This document shows positions 8,253-16,135 of a stretch of DNA of 64,000 nucleotides, in pieces (the first letter of the stretch is position 1; every line of letters starts with the position of its first letter). Position numbers and translations under genes: made by a program. This stretch comes from Candidatus Acetothermia bacterium (lineage in GTDB: Bacteria; Bipolaricaulota; Bipolaricaulia; Bipolaricaulales; Bipolaricaulaceae): positions 27,524 through 91,523 of the forward strand of contig JANLFW010000006.1 of assembly GCA_024653305.1 (NCBI GenBank), written 5' to 3'. The notes under the pieces are model-generated. The model had not been told where the DNA came from and did no database searches. It saw only the letters and a list, made by a program, of their open reading frames with translations.

Positions 8253-8887
8253 AGCCACAGCTGGACAAGCGCCCATCCGCCGGCGAACACGGCCACGCCC
8301 GTGCTTCGGGCTGGTTCACCGATGTGTTCGTGATCGGGATGCTGATCAGGCCGATGAGCATCAGGCACAACCCAATCGCAATCGGCGCGAATCCCTGAGG
8401 GGCCCGCTTGTCCGTAGCCCCGAGGATGACCACGAGGAACAGCATTGTCAAAACCACTTCGGCGATCAGAGCTGCCACGAAGCTGTACCCGCCGGGCGAG
8501 TGTTCACCAAAGCCGTTGGAGGCGACGCCCGCCGATACGTTGAAACCAGGCTGGCCGCTGGCGATCAGGTACAAAATGCCTCCCGCTGCGACCGCGCCCA
8601 CGACCTGGGCCACGATGTAGGGCGGCACATCCTTTCCTGGAAGCGGCGGGCAGCCCATAGGCCAATGGAGACGGCCGGATTGAGGTGGCGTAGGCCATCG
8701 TGAGGACGGTCAGGCCGAACGCCAGCGAAACGCCGAGCAGGCCGATGCCTACGTTTGGAAACGCGGCCGCGAGCACGGCACTGCCATAGCCTCCCAAGAC
8801 CAACCAGAACGTCCCAACGAGCTCCGCCCCGTACTTCCTCACATCTCTCGCATCTCCTCCTGTACTGCCGAAAGTTTGCTCCAACAT
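8249..8887 (-). pseudogene. aqpZ: aquaporin Z-like channel, broken by several indels
   Basis: The minus strand encodes pieces of an MIP-family water/glycerol channel in three frames. N-terminal: MLEQTFGS...[22 protein letters not shown] up to MAYA. About 20 nt corresponding to the GHISGCH segment before the first NPA motif are missing; [15 protein letters not shown] follows in another frame; [16 protein letters not shown] starts a third frame. A further one-base loss falls at the second NPA motif: NTSVN continues as [22 protein letters not shown] only after restoring one C. At least three frame-breaking events, so no functional channel can be made unless these are sequencing errors. Confidence 0.85.
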
Positions 8888-9040
8888 AGAATCCTGGGTG
8901 TTCTTGGTCAAATGGGCAGGTGCTGGGATACGAAGGATTCCTGGCCCTGCTGGGGTTACTCTGGTCCCGAGCCGCGGCCGATTGTGCGGAGGCGACCAGG
9001 GCAAGCTTTGGACCTGCGCCCTCGGGTGGCCCACAACGCC

Positions 9041-9068
9041 CCAGGGCCGACCCTTGGGTCGGCCCTGG
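9041..9068 (-). terminator. strong hairpin after malic-enzyme remnant
   Basis: Perfect 13-bp arms CCAGGGCCGACCC (9041-9053) and GGGTCGGCCCTGG (9056-9068), 20 nt beyond the malic-enzyme stop. There is no U-tract, so either a factor-assisted terminator or a 3'-stabilising hairpin. The rest of 8888-9087 shows nothing codable. Confidence 0.5.
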
Positions 9069-9087
9069 GAACGCCGCGCTTCCTCGG

Positions 9088-10272
9088 CTACACCTTCGGC
9101 GGGGGCGGGATGTGGCCGGCCTTCTGGAGGATCTCCACCTCGGCCCGCGCCCGCTTGATCATCGTCTCCGCCTGCCGCTCCAGCTCCGCCTTGGTGAGGA
9201 CCCGCCGCGCCACCCCCTGCTCGATCGCCTTGAGCCCCACCGCCACCGCCTCGTTCACGAACACGTCGAGGTCCATCATCGAGGGGACGATGTGGTCATC
9301 GCGCAGGCCCTTGTCCTCGGCGGCGGCAATCGCCATCTCGTCGGTGATCGTCTTCGCGAACACGTCCAAGGTCCCGCGGAAGATCGCGGGGAACCCGATG
9401 GAGTTGTTGATCTGGTTCGGGAAGTCGCTGCGGCCGGTGCCGATGATGGGCGCGCCCGCCTCCTTGGCCTCCCACGGCCAGATCTCCGGGACGGGGTTGG
9501 CGCACGCCAGGACGATCGCGTCCTTGGCCATGCGCTTGACCCACTCCGGCTTGATCGTCCCCGGCCCGGGCTTGGAGGCGGCCACGCACACGTCCGTCCC
9601 GACGAGCGCCTCCGCGATCCCGCCCGTGCGGCGCTCCGCGTTCGTCCGGTGGGCGTAGTCCCACTTGTAGGGGTTCTCGTCCCTCCCTCGCTCCAGGTCC
9701 TCCCGCCCCGGGTGGAGGATCCCCTTGGAGTCCACCATCAGGATGTTCCCGGCGGGGATCCCGTACGTGAGGGCCACGCGCACGAACGCGATGTTCGCCG
9801 CGCCCGAGCCGATCACGGCGTAGGTGGCCTTCCTCGGGTCCTTGCCCACCACCTTGAGGGCGTTGAGGACGCCAGCCAGGGTGATCGCCGCCGTTCCCTG
9901 CTGGTCGTCGTGCCACACCGGGATATCGAGCTCCTCCCGCAGCCGATCGAGGACGTAGAAGCACTTCGGGCTTGCGATGTCCTCGAGGTTGATCCCCCCG
10001 AAGGCCGGGGCGATCCACTTCACGGCCTGGATGATCTCCTCGGGGTCCTTCGTGGCGAGGGTGACCGGGAACGCGTCCACGCCCCGAGGTACTTGAAGAG
10101 GAGCCCCTTCCCCTCCATCACGGGCAGGGCGGCCTCGGGGCCGATGTCGCCGAGGCCCAGCACCCGTGTGCCGTCGGACACCACGGCGACCATGTTCCCC
10201 TTGTTCGTGTACTGGAACACCTTCTCCGGCGCCTCGGCGATCTCCCGGCACGGCTGGGCCACGCCCGGCGCA
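9088..10272 (-). pseudogene. NAD(P)-dependent malic enzyme, 5'-truncated and frameshifted
   Basis: Malate to pyruvate plus CO2. Most of the enzyme is present: [52 protein letters not shown], then after a frame change [32 protein letters not shown], the NAD-binding VIGSGAANIAF and SDFPNQINNSIGFPAIFRG. Two defects: the ~40-70 N-terminal residues before APGV are replaced by osmC sequence, and a one-G deficit at about 10090 (GGGG where GGGGG is needed) separates the two frames. Without that indel the two parts would read as one chimera. Confidence 0.85.
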
Positions 10273-10580
10273 GGTTCTCCTCCGGGACCCCCTCCGCGCG
10301 AAAGAGGACCCTGGCCTTGCGAATCGCCTTGGGGTGCTGCGGGGGCCCGCTCCGCGGAGATCACCACCTCCAGGCTCCGCGCCGGGGTGCGCATCTTCTC
10401 CAGGATCGACACCACGTCCATCCCCGTGCACCCCCCGAGGGCCACGAGGAGGAGCTCCGTGGGCCGGGGGGCGGTGTCCCCTCCCCCCACCTCCGGCCCC
10501 GCGTCCATGGCCACGGGGTGGCCCGACGGGCCCACCCCGACAAACCGCATCCCCTTGTCCCACGTCACCTTGGCTTCCAT
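10261..10580 (-). pseudogene. OsmC/Ohr-family protein, 3'-truncated and frameshifted
   Basis: Starts [15 protein letters not shown], then [11 protein letters not shown] and [20 protein letters not shown] with the family's active cysteine. After VVISAERA the frame shifts (around 10340) and OsmC sequence continues as [23 protein letters not shown] before running directly into the malic-enzyme sequence. The second conserved Cys region of OsmC (typically Y-C-S near the end) is missing. Together with the malic-enzyme remnant this is a deletion fusion of two neighbouring genes. Confidence 0.8.
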
Positions 10581-10609
10581 GCCCCGAGGGTACAGGGGCG
10601 GTCGTTACT

Positions 10610-10657
10610 GTTCAACGTTTCAAAGACAGTTGAACTTTGATCGCGCCCTGGTACAAT
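10610..10657 (+). promoter_or_regulatory. promoter with overlapping inverted-repeat operator candidate
   Basis: TTGAAC (10630-10635), a 16-nt spacer and TACAAT (10652-10657); the GTG start of the regulator gene is only 6 nt further on. Two inverted repeats overlap the -35: GTTCAAC (10610-10616) with GTTGAAC (10629-10635), and TCAAAG (10620-10625) with CTTTGA (10635-10640). Position and symmetry suit autoregulation by the downstream HTH protein, possibly also of the divergent osmC. Confidence 0.6.
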
Positions 10658-10663
10658 CCCGGC

Positions 10664-10975
10664 GTGGACCGGGAACTTGGGGAGCTGGCAGAGGCGTTCG
10701 CCGCCCTGGGAAGCGAGGAGCGGCTCCGGATCGTGAGCTACCTCCTCGCCCACCGGGGGCCCCACTGCCGGGAGATCGCCCGTTCGCTGGGGATGTCCAG
10801 CTCCGCGTTCTCGTACCACCTGCGGACCCTGGAGGAAGCGGGGCTTGTTCTGCGGCGCCGGGAGGGAAGGTGGCACTGCCTGAGCCTGGCCCCAGTGCTG
10901 CGGGAGCTCCTTGGGCCCCAGGTCCGCACGAAACTCACGAAGGAGGGAGAACAATGGACAAAGAGCGCGAAGTGA
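10664..10975 (+). CDS. ArsR-family helix-turn-helix regulator
   Basis: 103-residue winged-helix DNA-binding protein: FAALGSEERLRIVSYLLAHRG, HCREIARSLGMSSSAFSYHLRTLEEAGLVLRRREGRWH. No clear CxC metal-sensing motif; His and Cys in PHCREIA could sense metal or redox state. GTG 10664 chosen because the protein then starts at the usual family position and lies at the predicted transcription start (leaderless); no Shine-Dalgarno. Its 3' end overlaps the glutaredoxin gene by 22 nt, and it diverges from the osmC remnant, so a redox-stress role is plausible inference. Confidence 0.8.
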   Translation: MDRELGELAEAFAALGSEERLRIVSYLLAHRGPHCREIARSLGMSSSAFSYHLRTLEEAGLVLRRREGRWHCLSLAPVLRELLGPQVRTKLTKEGEQWTKSAK

Positions 10976-11199
10976 TCGTGTACACCACCCCCACCTGCCC
11001 GTGGTGCCAGGTGACCAAGCGGTACCTGGAGGGCAAGGGCATCGCCTACACGGAGGTGGACGTATCCGCGGACTACCAGGCGGCGATGGAGCTGGTGCGC
11101 AAGACCGGGCAGCAGGGCGTGCCGGTGATCGAGATCGACGGCGAGTTCGTGATCGGGTTCGACAAGGCCCGCCTGGACGCGCTCCTCGCCCAGGGCTAG
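10954..11199 (+). CDS. glutaredoxin-like thiol reductase (CPWC)
   Basis: 81-residue thioredoxin-fold protein: VIVYTTPTCPWCQVTKRYLEGKGI with a dithiol CPWC centre at residues ~15-18, cis-Pro loop GVPVIEI and GFDKARLDALL at the end, as in NrdH/glutaredoxin-3-like proteins. GAAGGAGGG precedes ATG 10954. It overlaps the upstream ArsR-type gene, so both are on one mRNA. Its stop codon overlaps the stop of the converging 59-residue gene. Confidence 0.88.
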   Translation: MDKEREVIVYTTPTCPWCQVTKRYLEGKGIAYTEVDVSADYQAAMELVRKTGQQGVPVIEIDGEFVIGFDKARLDALLAQG

Positions 11200-11375
11200 A
11201 GGAGCCGATCGAGGAGGTCCGCGAGGTCCTCCGCCTCCGGTGGGGGCGGCGCCCACGCCACGTGGAGCACGGTCGCTCCTTGGGCGCCAATGGCCTCGGC
11301 AAAGGGTTCCAGGCCCAGGTTGATCGCGCGGGGACCGTCCCGCAGGAGAGCGACGAGGTTCGGGTGAAGGTTCAT
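11196..11375 (-). CDS. small FdrA/DUF1116-associated protein
   Basis: 59 residues: MNLHPNLVALLRDGPRAINLGLEPFAEAIGAQGATVLHVAWAPPPPEAEDL (shown only to characterise it: the core is INLGLEPFAEA..AQGA..LHV.W.PP). That core is the motif normally found as a terminal segment in FdrA or DUF1116 proteins, here a stand-alone gene. It overlaps the fdrA-like stop by 4 nt (ATGA) and ends the operon. Probably a small subunit or a split-off segment of the carbamoyltransferase complex. Confidence 0.65.
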   Translation of the reverse strand: MNLHPNLVALLRDGPRAINLGLEPFAEAIGAQGATVLHVAWAPPPPEAEDLADLLDRLL

Positions 11376-12916
11376 TTCAGCTCCTTGAGCAAGGTGAGCG
11401 CGTACCGGGCCGCCTGGGCCTGGGTCGGGAACACCCTCGCCCCGGCCTCCGTCAGGCGCTCCACCTGCTCCCGGTAGTTCTGGGGATCGGCCTCCGCTCC
11501 GCACACCGAGGCCACGACGACGAGGTCGCCACCCTCCCGCCGCTTGTGCTCCCGAGCGGCAACGAGCGCAGGGATGAGGTCCCCCACCGGGTCGGGGGAC
11601 GCGTTGTAGCCCAGCACGAAGTCGAGGAGGAGGGCCGCCACTTCGGGGTCCTCCGCCTCCTGCCGGATCCGCTCTTGGCGGAGGGTGGGGTCGATCATCG
11701 GGTGCAGGCGGCCCTCGGTGAAGAACTCGTCCCCCATGTCGAGGAGGGTGTGGCCCTCGCTGCGCCAAGGGGTGGCGAGGGCGTGGTCCGCGGTGAGGGG
11801 GGCATTGGACCGGAAGGGGACGCGGGCCACGTGGAAGAGGAGCTGGGCTTGGTAGCAGAAGGTGCCGCCCGCGAAGATCCCCCGGGCGTAGCGCTGTCGG
11901 GGGAGAAGGCGGGAGAGGTCGTCCTTGAGCTCAGGCCCGTTCCGGGGCACGGAGAGGAAGGGCGGGACGGGAACCCCGGTGCGACGGAGGGCCGCGGCCA
12001 CCGCGTCGTCGATCACCGCCACGAGCGGCCCCGGCCAGCCGTTGCGCATTTGCTCCGCCGCAAGCCCCAGAAAGCAGGCGATCACAGGCTTGGTGGCCCT
12101 GCGGACCCGCTGGGCGAGCCGGGCCACCGTCCCCACCCCTGGGGGCTTGGACAAGATCACGATGACCTCTGTTGCCGGATCCTCCGCGAGGGCGTCCAGG
12201 GCCGTGAGGGTCGTGGTGCCGCCCACGGCGTCGGAGAGGTCCCGTCCCCCTGTGCCCAGGGCGTGGGAGATCCCCGAGCCGGCGCGGTGGACGAGGGTTG
12301 TGAACTCCTGGGCCCCCGTGCCCGAGGCGGCGATGAGCCCGATCGGGCCCTGACGGACGGCGTTGGCAAACCCCAGCCCGACCCCGGCCACGATCGCCGT
12401 CCCGCAGTCCGGCCCCATCACGAGAAGACCCTTCTCCGCGGCGAGGCGTTTCAGGGCCACCTCCTCCTCCACAGGGACGTTGCTGGAGAAGAGGAACACG
12501 CTCAAGCCCTGCTCGAGGGCCGCGCGGGCCTCGGGGACCGCGTGCCGGCCAGGCAGGGAGATGACCGCTAGGTTGGCCTGGGGCAGCTGGGCTACCGCCT
12601 CGGCGAGGGTGCGGGGAAGCCCCGCCCCCGCCTCCCCTCCCGCCAGAAGCTCCTCCAGTTTCTCCAGCGCCGCCCGCAGGGGCAGCTCCTCCGCTCCGGC
12701 CAGGGCGACGACGAGGTCATCCGGGCCCGCCTCGGCAAGTTCCCCTGCCGGGAACCCCAAGCGCAGGAGGATCTGGATGTTGGCCGGGGTCCCCATCACT
12801 GCGGCCGCCTCGGCAACCCCCGGCTCGGCGCGCAGCCTCTGGGTGACCCGCATCAGAAACATCGAGTCGAAGTACCGCCGCTTCTGAACCTGGCAGATCC
12901 GGAACACGCCCCTCAC
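11372..12916 (-). CDS. FdrA-family protein, oxamate carbamoyltransferase subunit AllF-like
   Basis: 514 residues with succinyl-CoA-synthetase-like folds: N-terminal RRYFDSMFLMRVTQRLRAEPGVAEAAAVMGT, CoA-binding-like VMGPDCGTAI...GFANAV, and ligase-like GLIAASGTGAQEFTTLV with PVIACFLG further on. FdrA, DUF1116 and DUF2877 proteins in this order were assigned in E. coli as oxamate carbamoyltransferase AllFGH (ureide catabolism). Start is GTG 12916, overlapping the DUF1116 stop (GTGA). I call it AllF-like from gene order and family; a carbamate kinase partner is not in the window, so the exact reaction is not certain. Confidence 0.8.
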   Translation of the reverse strand: MRGVFRICQVQKRRYFDSMFLMRVTQRLRAEPGVAEAAAVMGTPANIQILLRLGFPAGELAEAGPDDLVVALAGAEELPLRAALEKLEELLAGGEAGAGLPRTLAEAVAQLPQANLAVISLPGRHAVPEARAALEQGLSVFLFSSNVPVEEEVALKRLAAEKGLLVMGPDCGTAIVAGVGLGFANAVRQGPIGLIAASGTGAQEFTTLVHRAGSGISHALGTGGRDLSDAVGGTTTLTALDALAEDPATEVIVILSKPPGVGTVARLAQRVRRATKPVIACFLGLAAEQMRNGWPGPLVAVIDDAVAAALRRTGVPVPPFLSVPRNGPELKDDLSRLLPRQRYARGIFAGGTFCYQAQLLFHVARVPFRSNAPLTADHALATPWRSEGHTLLDMGDEFFTEGRLHPMIDPTLRQERIRQEAEDPEVAALLLDFVLGYNASPDPVGDLIPALVAAREHKRREGGDLVVVASVCGAEADPQNYREQVERLTEAGARVFPTQAQAARYALTLLKELK

Positions 12917-14178
12917 CCCACCCGTGCCAGCTCGTGCTTCTCCGCAAACCGCACCAGGGCCTTGCGGAAGCACTCCAGGGGCGCCCGGACCAGCCCCGCC
13001 CCGATCTTGGGGTGCCCGGGGTCGCGGTGGGCGATCGCCGTGTCGATGATCGGCGCCGACCCCGACCGCAGCACCTTGCGCACGTCGATCCCCACCGCGA
13101 TCCCTTGGAAGTCGAGGGCGGGCAGCCGCAGGTCGGGGTGCACGCCCACCGTGATCTCCCGCATCTCGCGGGTGTAGGCCAGCGCCTGGGCCACCGTGCC
13201 CCCAACAAGGGACAGGATCCCCGGGGCCCCCCCGAGGACGAACGCGCCCCACCCCACGGTCTCCGTGATCGCCGAGTCCCCCATGTCCAGGCCCGCGTCC
13301 TCGGCCTTGTAGCCGGGAAAGAGGAGCCCCTCCACCCGCGGTGCCGGCGCGGTAAACCACTCCCCCTCCAGGGAGCTCACCTGGATCCCAAACTCGAACC
13401 CATTGCGCGCCATCGCCGTGACCACGGTGGAGTACGGGATCCCGCGGGCAGGGTCGGCGATCGACTTCGCCGCCGCCATCGCCGGCCCCAGGAAGAACAC
13501 GGGGTGGTGGACGAGGAGGCGCAACGTGGCGAGGAGCTGCTCCTGGGGGAGCCCGGCCTCGACGAGCGGGACCGCCAGGGCGTTGGCGAGGAGGGCGGAG
13601 GCCGCCACCTGGCGGTTGTGGAGCTCGTCGCCCATCTCCAGGGCCCGGGCGATGAGGGGTTTCAGGCTCAGCCCACCGGAGGCCCTCAGCGCCGCCCCCA
13701 GCGCGGGGCCAAACAGGTCCCGCCAGCGGCAGAGGATCCCCACCGCCTCGGGGCCGAAGTCCCCGAACTGCTGCCGGTCCTCCACCGGGCGGCAGAAGGC
13801 CCGGTTCCCGAACGCCCGGTTCTCGACCACGAACACCGGCAGCGACGGAGAGATCGTCCCCGCCATCGGCCCCACCGCCCGGTGGGGGTGGTTGGGCTCC
13901 ACTTCCACCTCCCCCGAGGCGAGGAGCTCCTGTGCCTCCTCCGGGGTGCGGGCCCAGCCCTCAAAGAGGGCGACCCCAACGGCCGATCCGCGCTGAGCCC
14001 CGCACATCTGGTCCCACCTCACCGGGGGCCCGGAATGCAGGATGCGCTTCTTGCCATCCGCAAACGCCGGGATGACCTCGCCCGCCGGGGCCACGTCCAC
14101 GAGCACCGGATCGCCGGCGACCATGCGCCGTACCGCCTGTTGGTTGGCCTCCTCAATCCGCCCCTTGATGTCGGTCAC
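12913..14178 (-). CDS. DUF1116 protein, oxamate carbamoyltransferase subunit AllG-like
   Basis: 421 residues; family features include LHSGPPVRWDQMCGAQRGS, a run of conserved glycines and acidic residues around the FGDFGPEAVGILCR region, and GDELHNRQVAAS. GTG 14178 overlaps the upstream DUF2877 stop by 4 nt. Homologues (YlbE) form the AllG part of the oxamate carbamoyltransferase. Middle gene of a tightly coupled set: DUF2877, DUF1116, FdrA, small protein, every junction a 4-nt overlap. The set lies downstream of a BMP-type importer and a PucR regulator. Confidence 0.85.
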   Translation of the reverse strand: MTDIKGRIEEANQQAVRRMVAGDPVLVDVAPAGEVIPAFADGKKRILHSGPPVRWDQMCGAQRGSAVGVALFEGWARTPEEAQELLASGEVEVEPNHPHRAVGPMAGTISPSLPVFVVENRAFGNRAFCRPVEDRQQFGDFGPEAVGILCRWRDLFGPALGAALRASGGLSLKPLIARALEMGDELHNRQVAASALLANALAVPLVEAGLPQEQLLATLRLLVHHPVFFLGPAMAAAKSIADPARGIPYSTVVTAMARNGFEFGIQVSSLEGEWFTAPAPRVEGLLFPGYKAEDAGLDMGDSAITETVGWGAFVLGGAPGILSLVGGTVAQALAYTREMREITVGVHPDLRLPALDFQGIAVGIDVRKVLRSGSAPIIDTAIAHRDPGHPKIGAGLVRAPLECFRKALVRFAEKHELARVG

Positions 14179-14936
14179 GCTCTCCCCTTTCTCACGGACC
14201 ACACCACCAACGCCGCCCCCAGGAGGGCCCGCCCCGTGCTGTGGCCCACACCCACCAGCTCCTGGGCGGCCCGCCGCGCCGCCGCCCCCTGCCCTGTGGA
14301 AAGCGCCCCCGCCAGCCGGTGCAGGGGGGCCGGTCCATGGCCTTGGCTTAGGTCTGCCAGCAAACACCCGCTCAACCGCGTGGTGCGGCCCCGGGCCCAC
14401 CCCACGAGCTCCTCCCCCTGCCCCGCACCCTCCCCCAGGACCCACAGCGCAAACAAGGCCCCCCCCACGAGGTCGTCCCCCAGCGGGGTGAGCCCGGGTC
14501 CGCTCCCGATCCACGTTCGGCCCCACTCCGCAATCCCCGCCCCTTCCCTGGCCGCATCCGCCAGCCCCTCCGCCCACCCCCCATCCCCCGCCTCCCGGAG
14601 CGGCTCCAGATCCCGTTGGAGCTCCACGAGAAGGCCGTGGGCCCTCCGCCCAAGGTCCACCGGCGGCGATGGGGGAGGCGGGCTTCTCCAGATCCAGGCC
14701 GGATCCAGACGGAGCTCCGGCCGGCGCCCCACCCTGCCCGCGGAGACGGTCACGATCCCCCCGGCCTCCCACGCCGGAACGGCCTCCGCCACCACCCCCC
14801 GGCGGTGTAGCGGCCCCGCCGGGCCCTCGACCCACAGGACCTCGCCCCCCACCTCGAGAAACAGGGCACGCGAGGTGCGCCCCAGAACGGACGCCTCCGC
14901 TCCTTCGCCGAGGAGCGCCCAGGCCAGCTCGCCCAT
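14175..14936 (-). CDS. DUF2877 protein, oxamate carbamoyltransferase subunit AllH-like
   Basis: About 253 residues; carries the DUF2877 hallmark GSGPGLTPLGDDLVGGALFAL at the centre, then GRTTRLSGCLLADLSQGHGP and GHSTGRALLGAAL near the end. ATG 14936 has GAGGG eight nt upstream; ATG 14951, immediately after the terminator U-tract, is the alternative. A terminator hairpin lies directly upstream, so expression probably depends on read-through from the transporter mRNA. First of four overlapping genes. Confidence 0.8.
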   Translation of the reverse strand: MGELAWALLGEGAEASVLGRTSRALFLEVGGEVLWVEGPAGPLHRRGVVAEAVPAWEAGGIVTVSAGRVGRRPELRLDPAWIWRSPPPPSPPVDLGRRAHGLLVELQRDLEPLREAGDGGWAEGLADAAREGAGIAEWGRTWIGSGPGLTPLGDDLVGGALFALWVLGEGAGQGEELVGWARGRTTRLSGCLLADLSQGHGPAPLHRLAGALSTGQGAAARRAAQELVGVGHSTGRALLGAALVVWSVRKGRA

Positions 14937-14953
14937 CACCTGAACCCTCATCC

Positions 14954-14986
14954 AAGAAAAGGGGGTGCCCCCGGGGGGGCACCCCC
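14954..14986 (-). terminator. rho-independent terminator/attenuator after the BMP gene
   Basis: On the minus strand: 12-bp stem GGGGGTGCCCCC/GGGGGCACCCCC with a tiny loop, followed by TTTTCTT. It lies 8-40 nt beyond the binding-protein stop and immediately before the DUF2877 gene, so it should set higher expression of the transporter than of the enzyme genes. Confidence 0.85.
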
Positions 14987-14993
14987 GCACCCA

Positions 14994-16055
14994 CTACTTC
15001 GGCGAGCCGACGATGCCCTCCGCCAGCCAGTCGAACTTCCCCATGTCCAGGGGACCCCACGCCGTTCCCTCCGGGATCTTGATCTCTCCCGTCTGGTCCT
15101 TGATCGGACCGGCAAACGGCTGGAGCTCGCCCGAGACGAGGTTCTCCTTGTACTGGAGGACGGTCTGCTTCACGTCTTCCGGCACCCGCGGCCCGAATTC
15201 GCCCAGGGTGAGGAACCCTGCCTCCAACCCCCGGCGGATGTGTCCGCTCACGAACTCGCCCGCCAGAACCTGCTGGGCCACCTCGACGAAGAAGTCCCCC
15301 CAGGTCAGGCCAAGGCCGGTGATCCACGCGGTGGGCGCGAACTGCTGCACCGCCAGGGACGGGTAGCCCACGAAGAACTTCCCGGCTGCCTCCACCGTTT
15401 GGGCGACCGCGATCGGGGAGTCGAGGTGGGAGCCGATCACGTCGCAACCCTGCTGGAGGAGGGCCTGCGTGGCGGCCACTTCCTTCGCCCGATCGAGCCA
15501 CGCCCCGGTGACCACGAACACGGTGGTGACGCCTGGGTTCACCGCCCGGGCGCCGAGGTGGAACGCGTTGCAGTTCCCAAGCACGTAGGCGTTGGGCATC
15601 CCGCCGATGAACCCGAGCTTGTTCGTCTGGGTCATGAGCCCGGCCGCGACCCCAAGCACGTAGTACGCGAACTGAACGTTGCTGAAGTAGGTTCCAAAGT
15701 TGGGGGCGAGCATGTAGCCGCCAGGGTGCATGAACTGCACGTCCGGGTACCGCTTGGCCAGGTTGAGCGCCGGGAACATGTAGCCGAACCCCGCCGGGAA
15801 CAGGAGCTTGGCCCCCTGGAGGATCATGTTCTCCAGCACCGCCTCCGCCTCCCCTTCGGGAACGTTTTCCGCAAACAGGATCTGGACGCAGGGCATCTCT
15901 TCCTTGAGGGCCATCAGGGCGTCGTACTGCGACTGGTTGTACCCTGCGTCGTCCTTCGTCCCGCCGATGATCATCCCCACCGTGAGGCAGGGCTCTGCCA
16001 GGGCCCCCAGGCCCACCACCGCCACCGCCAGCATTGCCACCAGTGCACGTTTCAT
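14994..16055 (-). CDS. BMP/Med-family substrate-binding protein (system 1)
   Basis: Exported receptor of a nucleoside-type ABC importer, 353 residues. Sec signal MKRALVAMLAVAVVGLGALA, without a clear lipobox; then TVGMIIGGTKDDAGYNQSQYDAL, the BMP-family opening, and conserved YPDVQFMHPGGY, FIGGMPNA and QGCDVIGSHLDSPIA segments. ATG 16055 preceded by GGAGGGG. Last of the transporter genes: ATPase, permease, permease, binding protein. By neighbourhood its ligand may be a purine, nucleoside or ureide; the pocket residues were not analysed. Confidence 0.88.
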   Translation of the reverse strand: MKRALVAMLAVAVVGLGALAEPCLTVGMIIGGTKDDAGYNQSQYDALMALKEEMPCVQILFAENVPEGEAEAVLENMILQGAKLLFPAGFGYMFPALNLAKRYPDVQFMHPGGYMLAPNFGTYFSNVQFAYYVLGVAAGLMTQTNKLGFIGGMPNAYVLGNCNAFHLGARAVNPGVTTVFVVTGAWLDRAKEVAATQALLQQGCDVIGSHLDSPIAVAQTVEAAGKFFVGYPSLAVQQFAPTAWITGLGLTWGDFFVEVAQQVLAGEFVSGHIRRGLEAGFLTLGEFGPRVPEDVKQTVLQYKENLVSGELQPFAGPIKDQTGEIKIPEGTAWGPLDMGKFDWLAEGIVGSPK

Positions 16056-16135
16056 CTCCGATCCCCTCCTCAAGTTCGCTTTCAGAGTTCCCTCTCCTTC
16101 CTCAGTCCCGCTGGGTTTTGCCCGGCTCTCACCCC

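Noticed and set aside
8249..10580. All frameshifts explained as homopolymer sequencing errors
   Set aside because: Several are single G or C losses and could be errors, but segment deletions, a gene fusion and a nonsense codon in similar zones cannot be, and long genes elsewhere are intact. Raw reads would decide.
12934..14943. Long plus-strand open frame opposite the AllFGH-like genes
   Set aside because: Same antisense artefact; no recognisable domain, low-complexity content.
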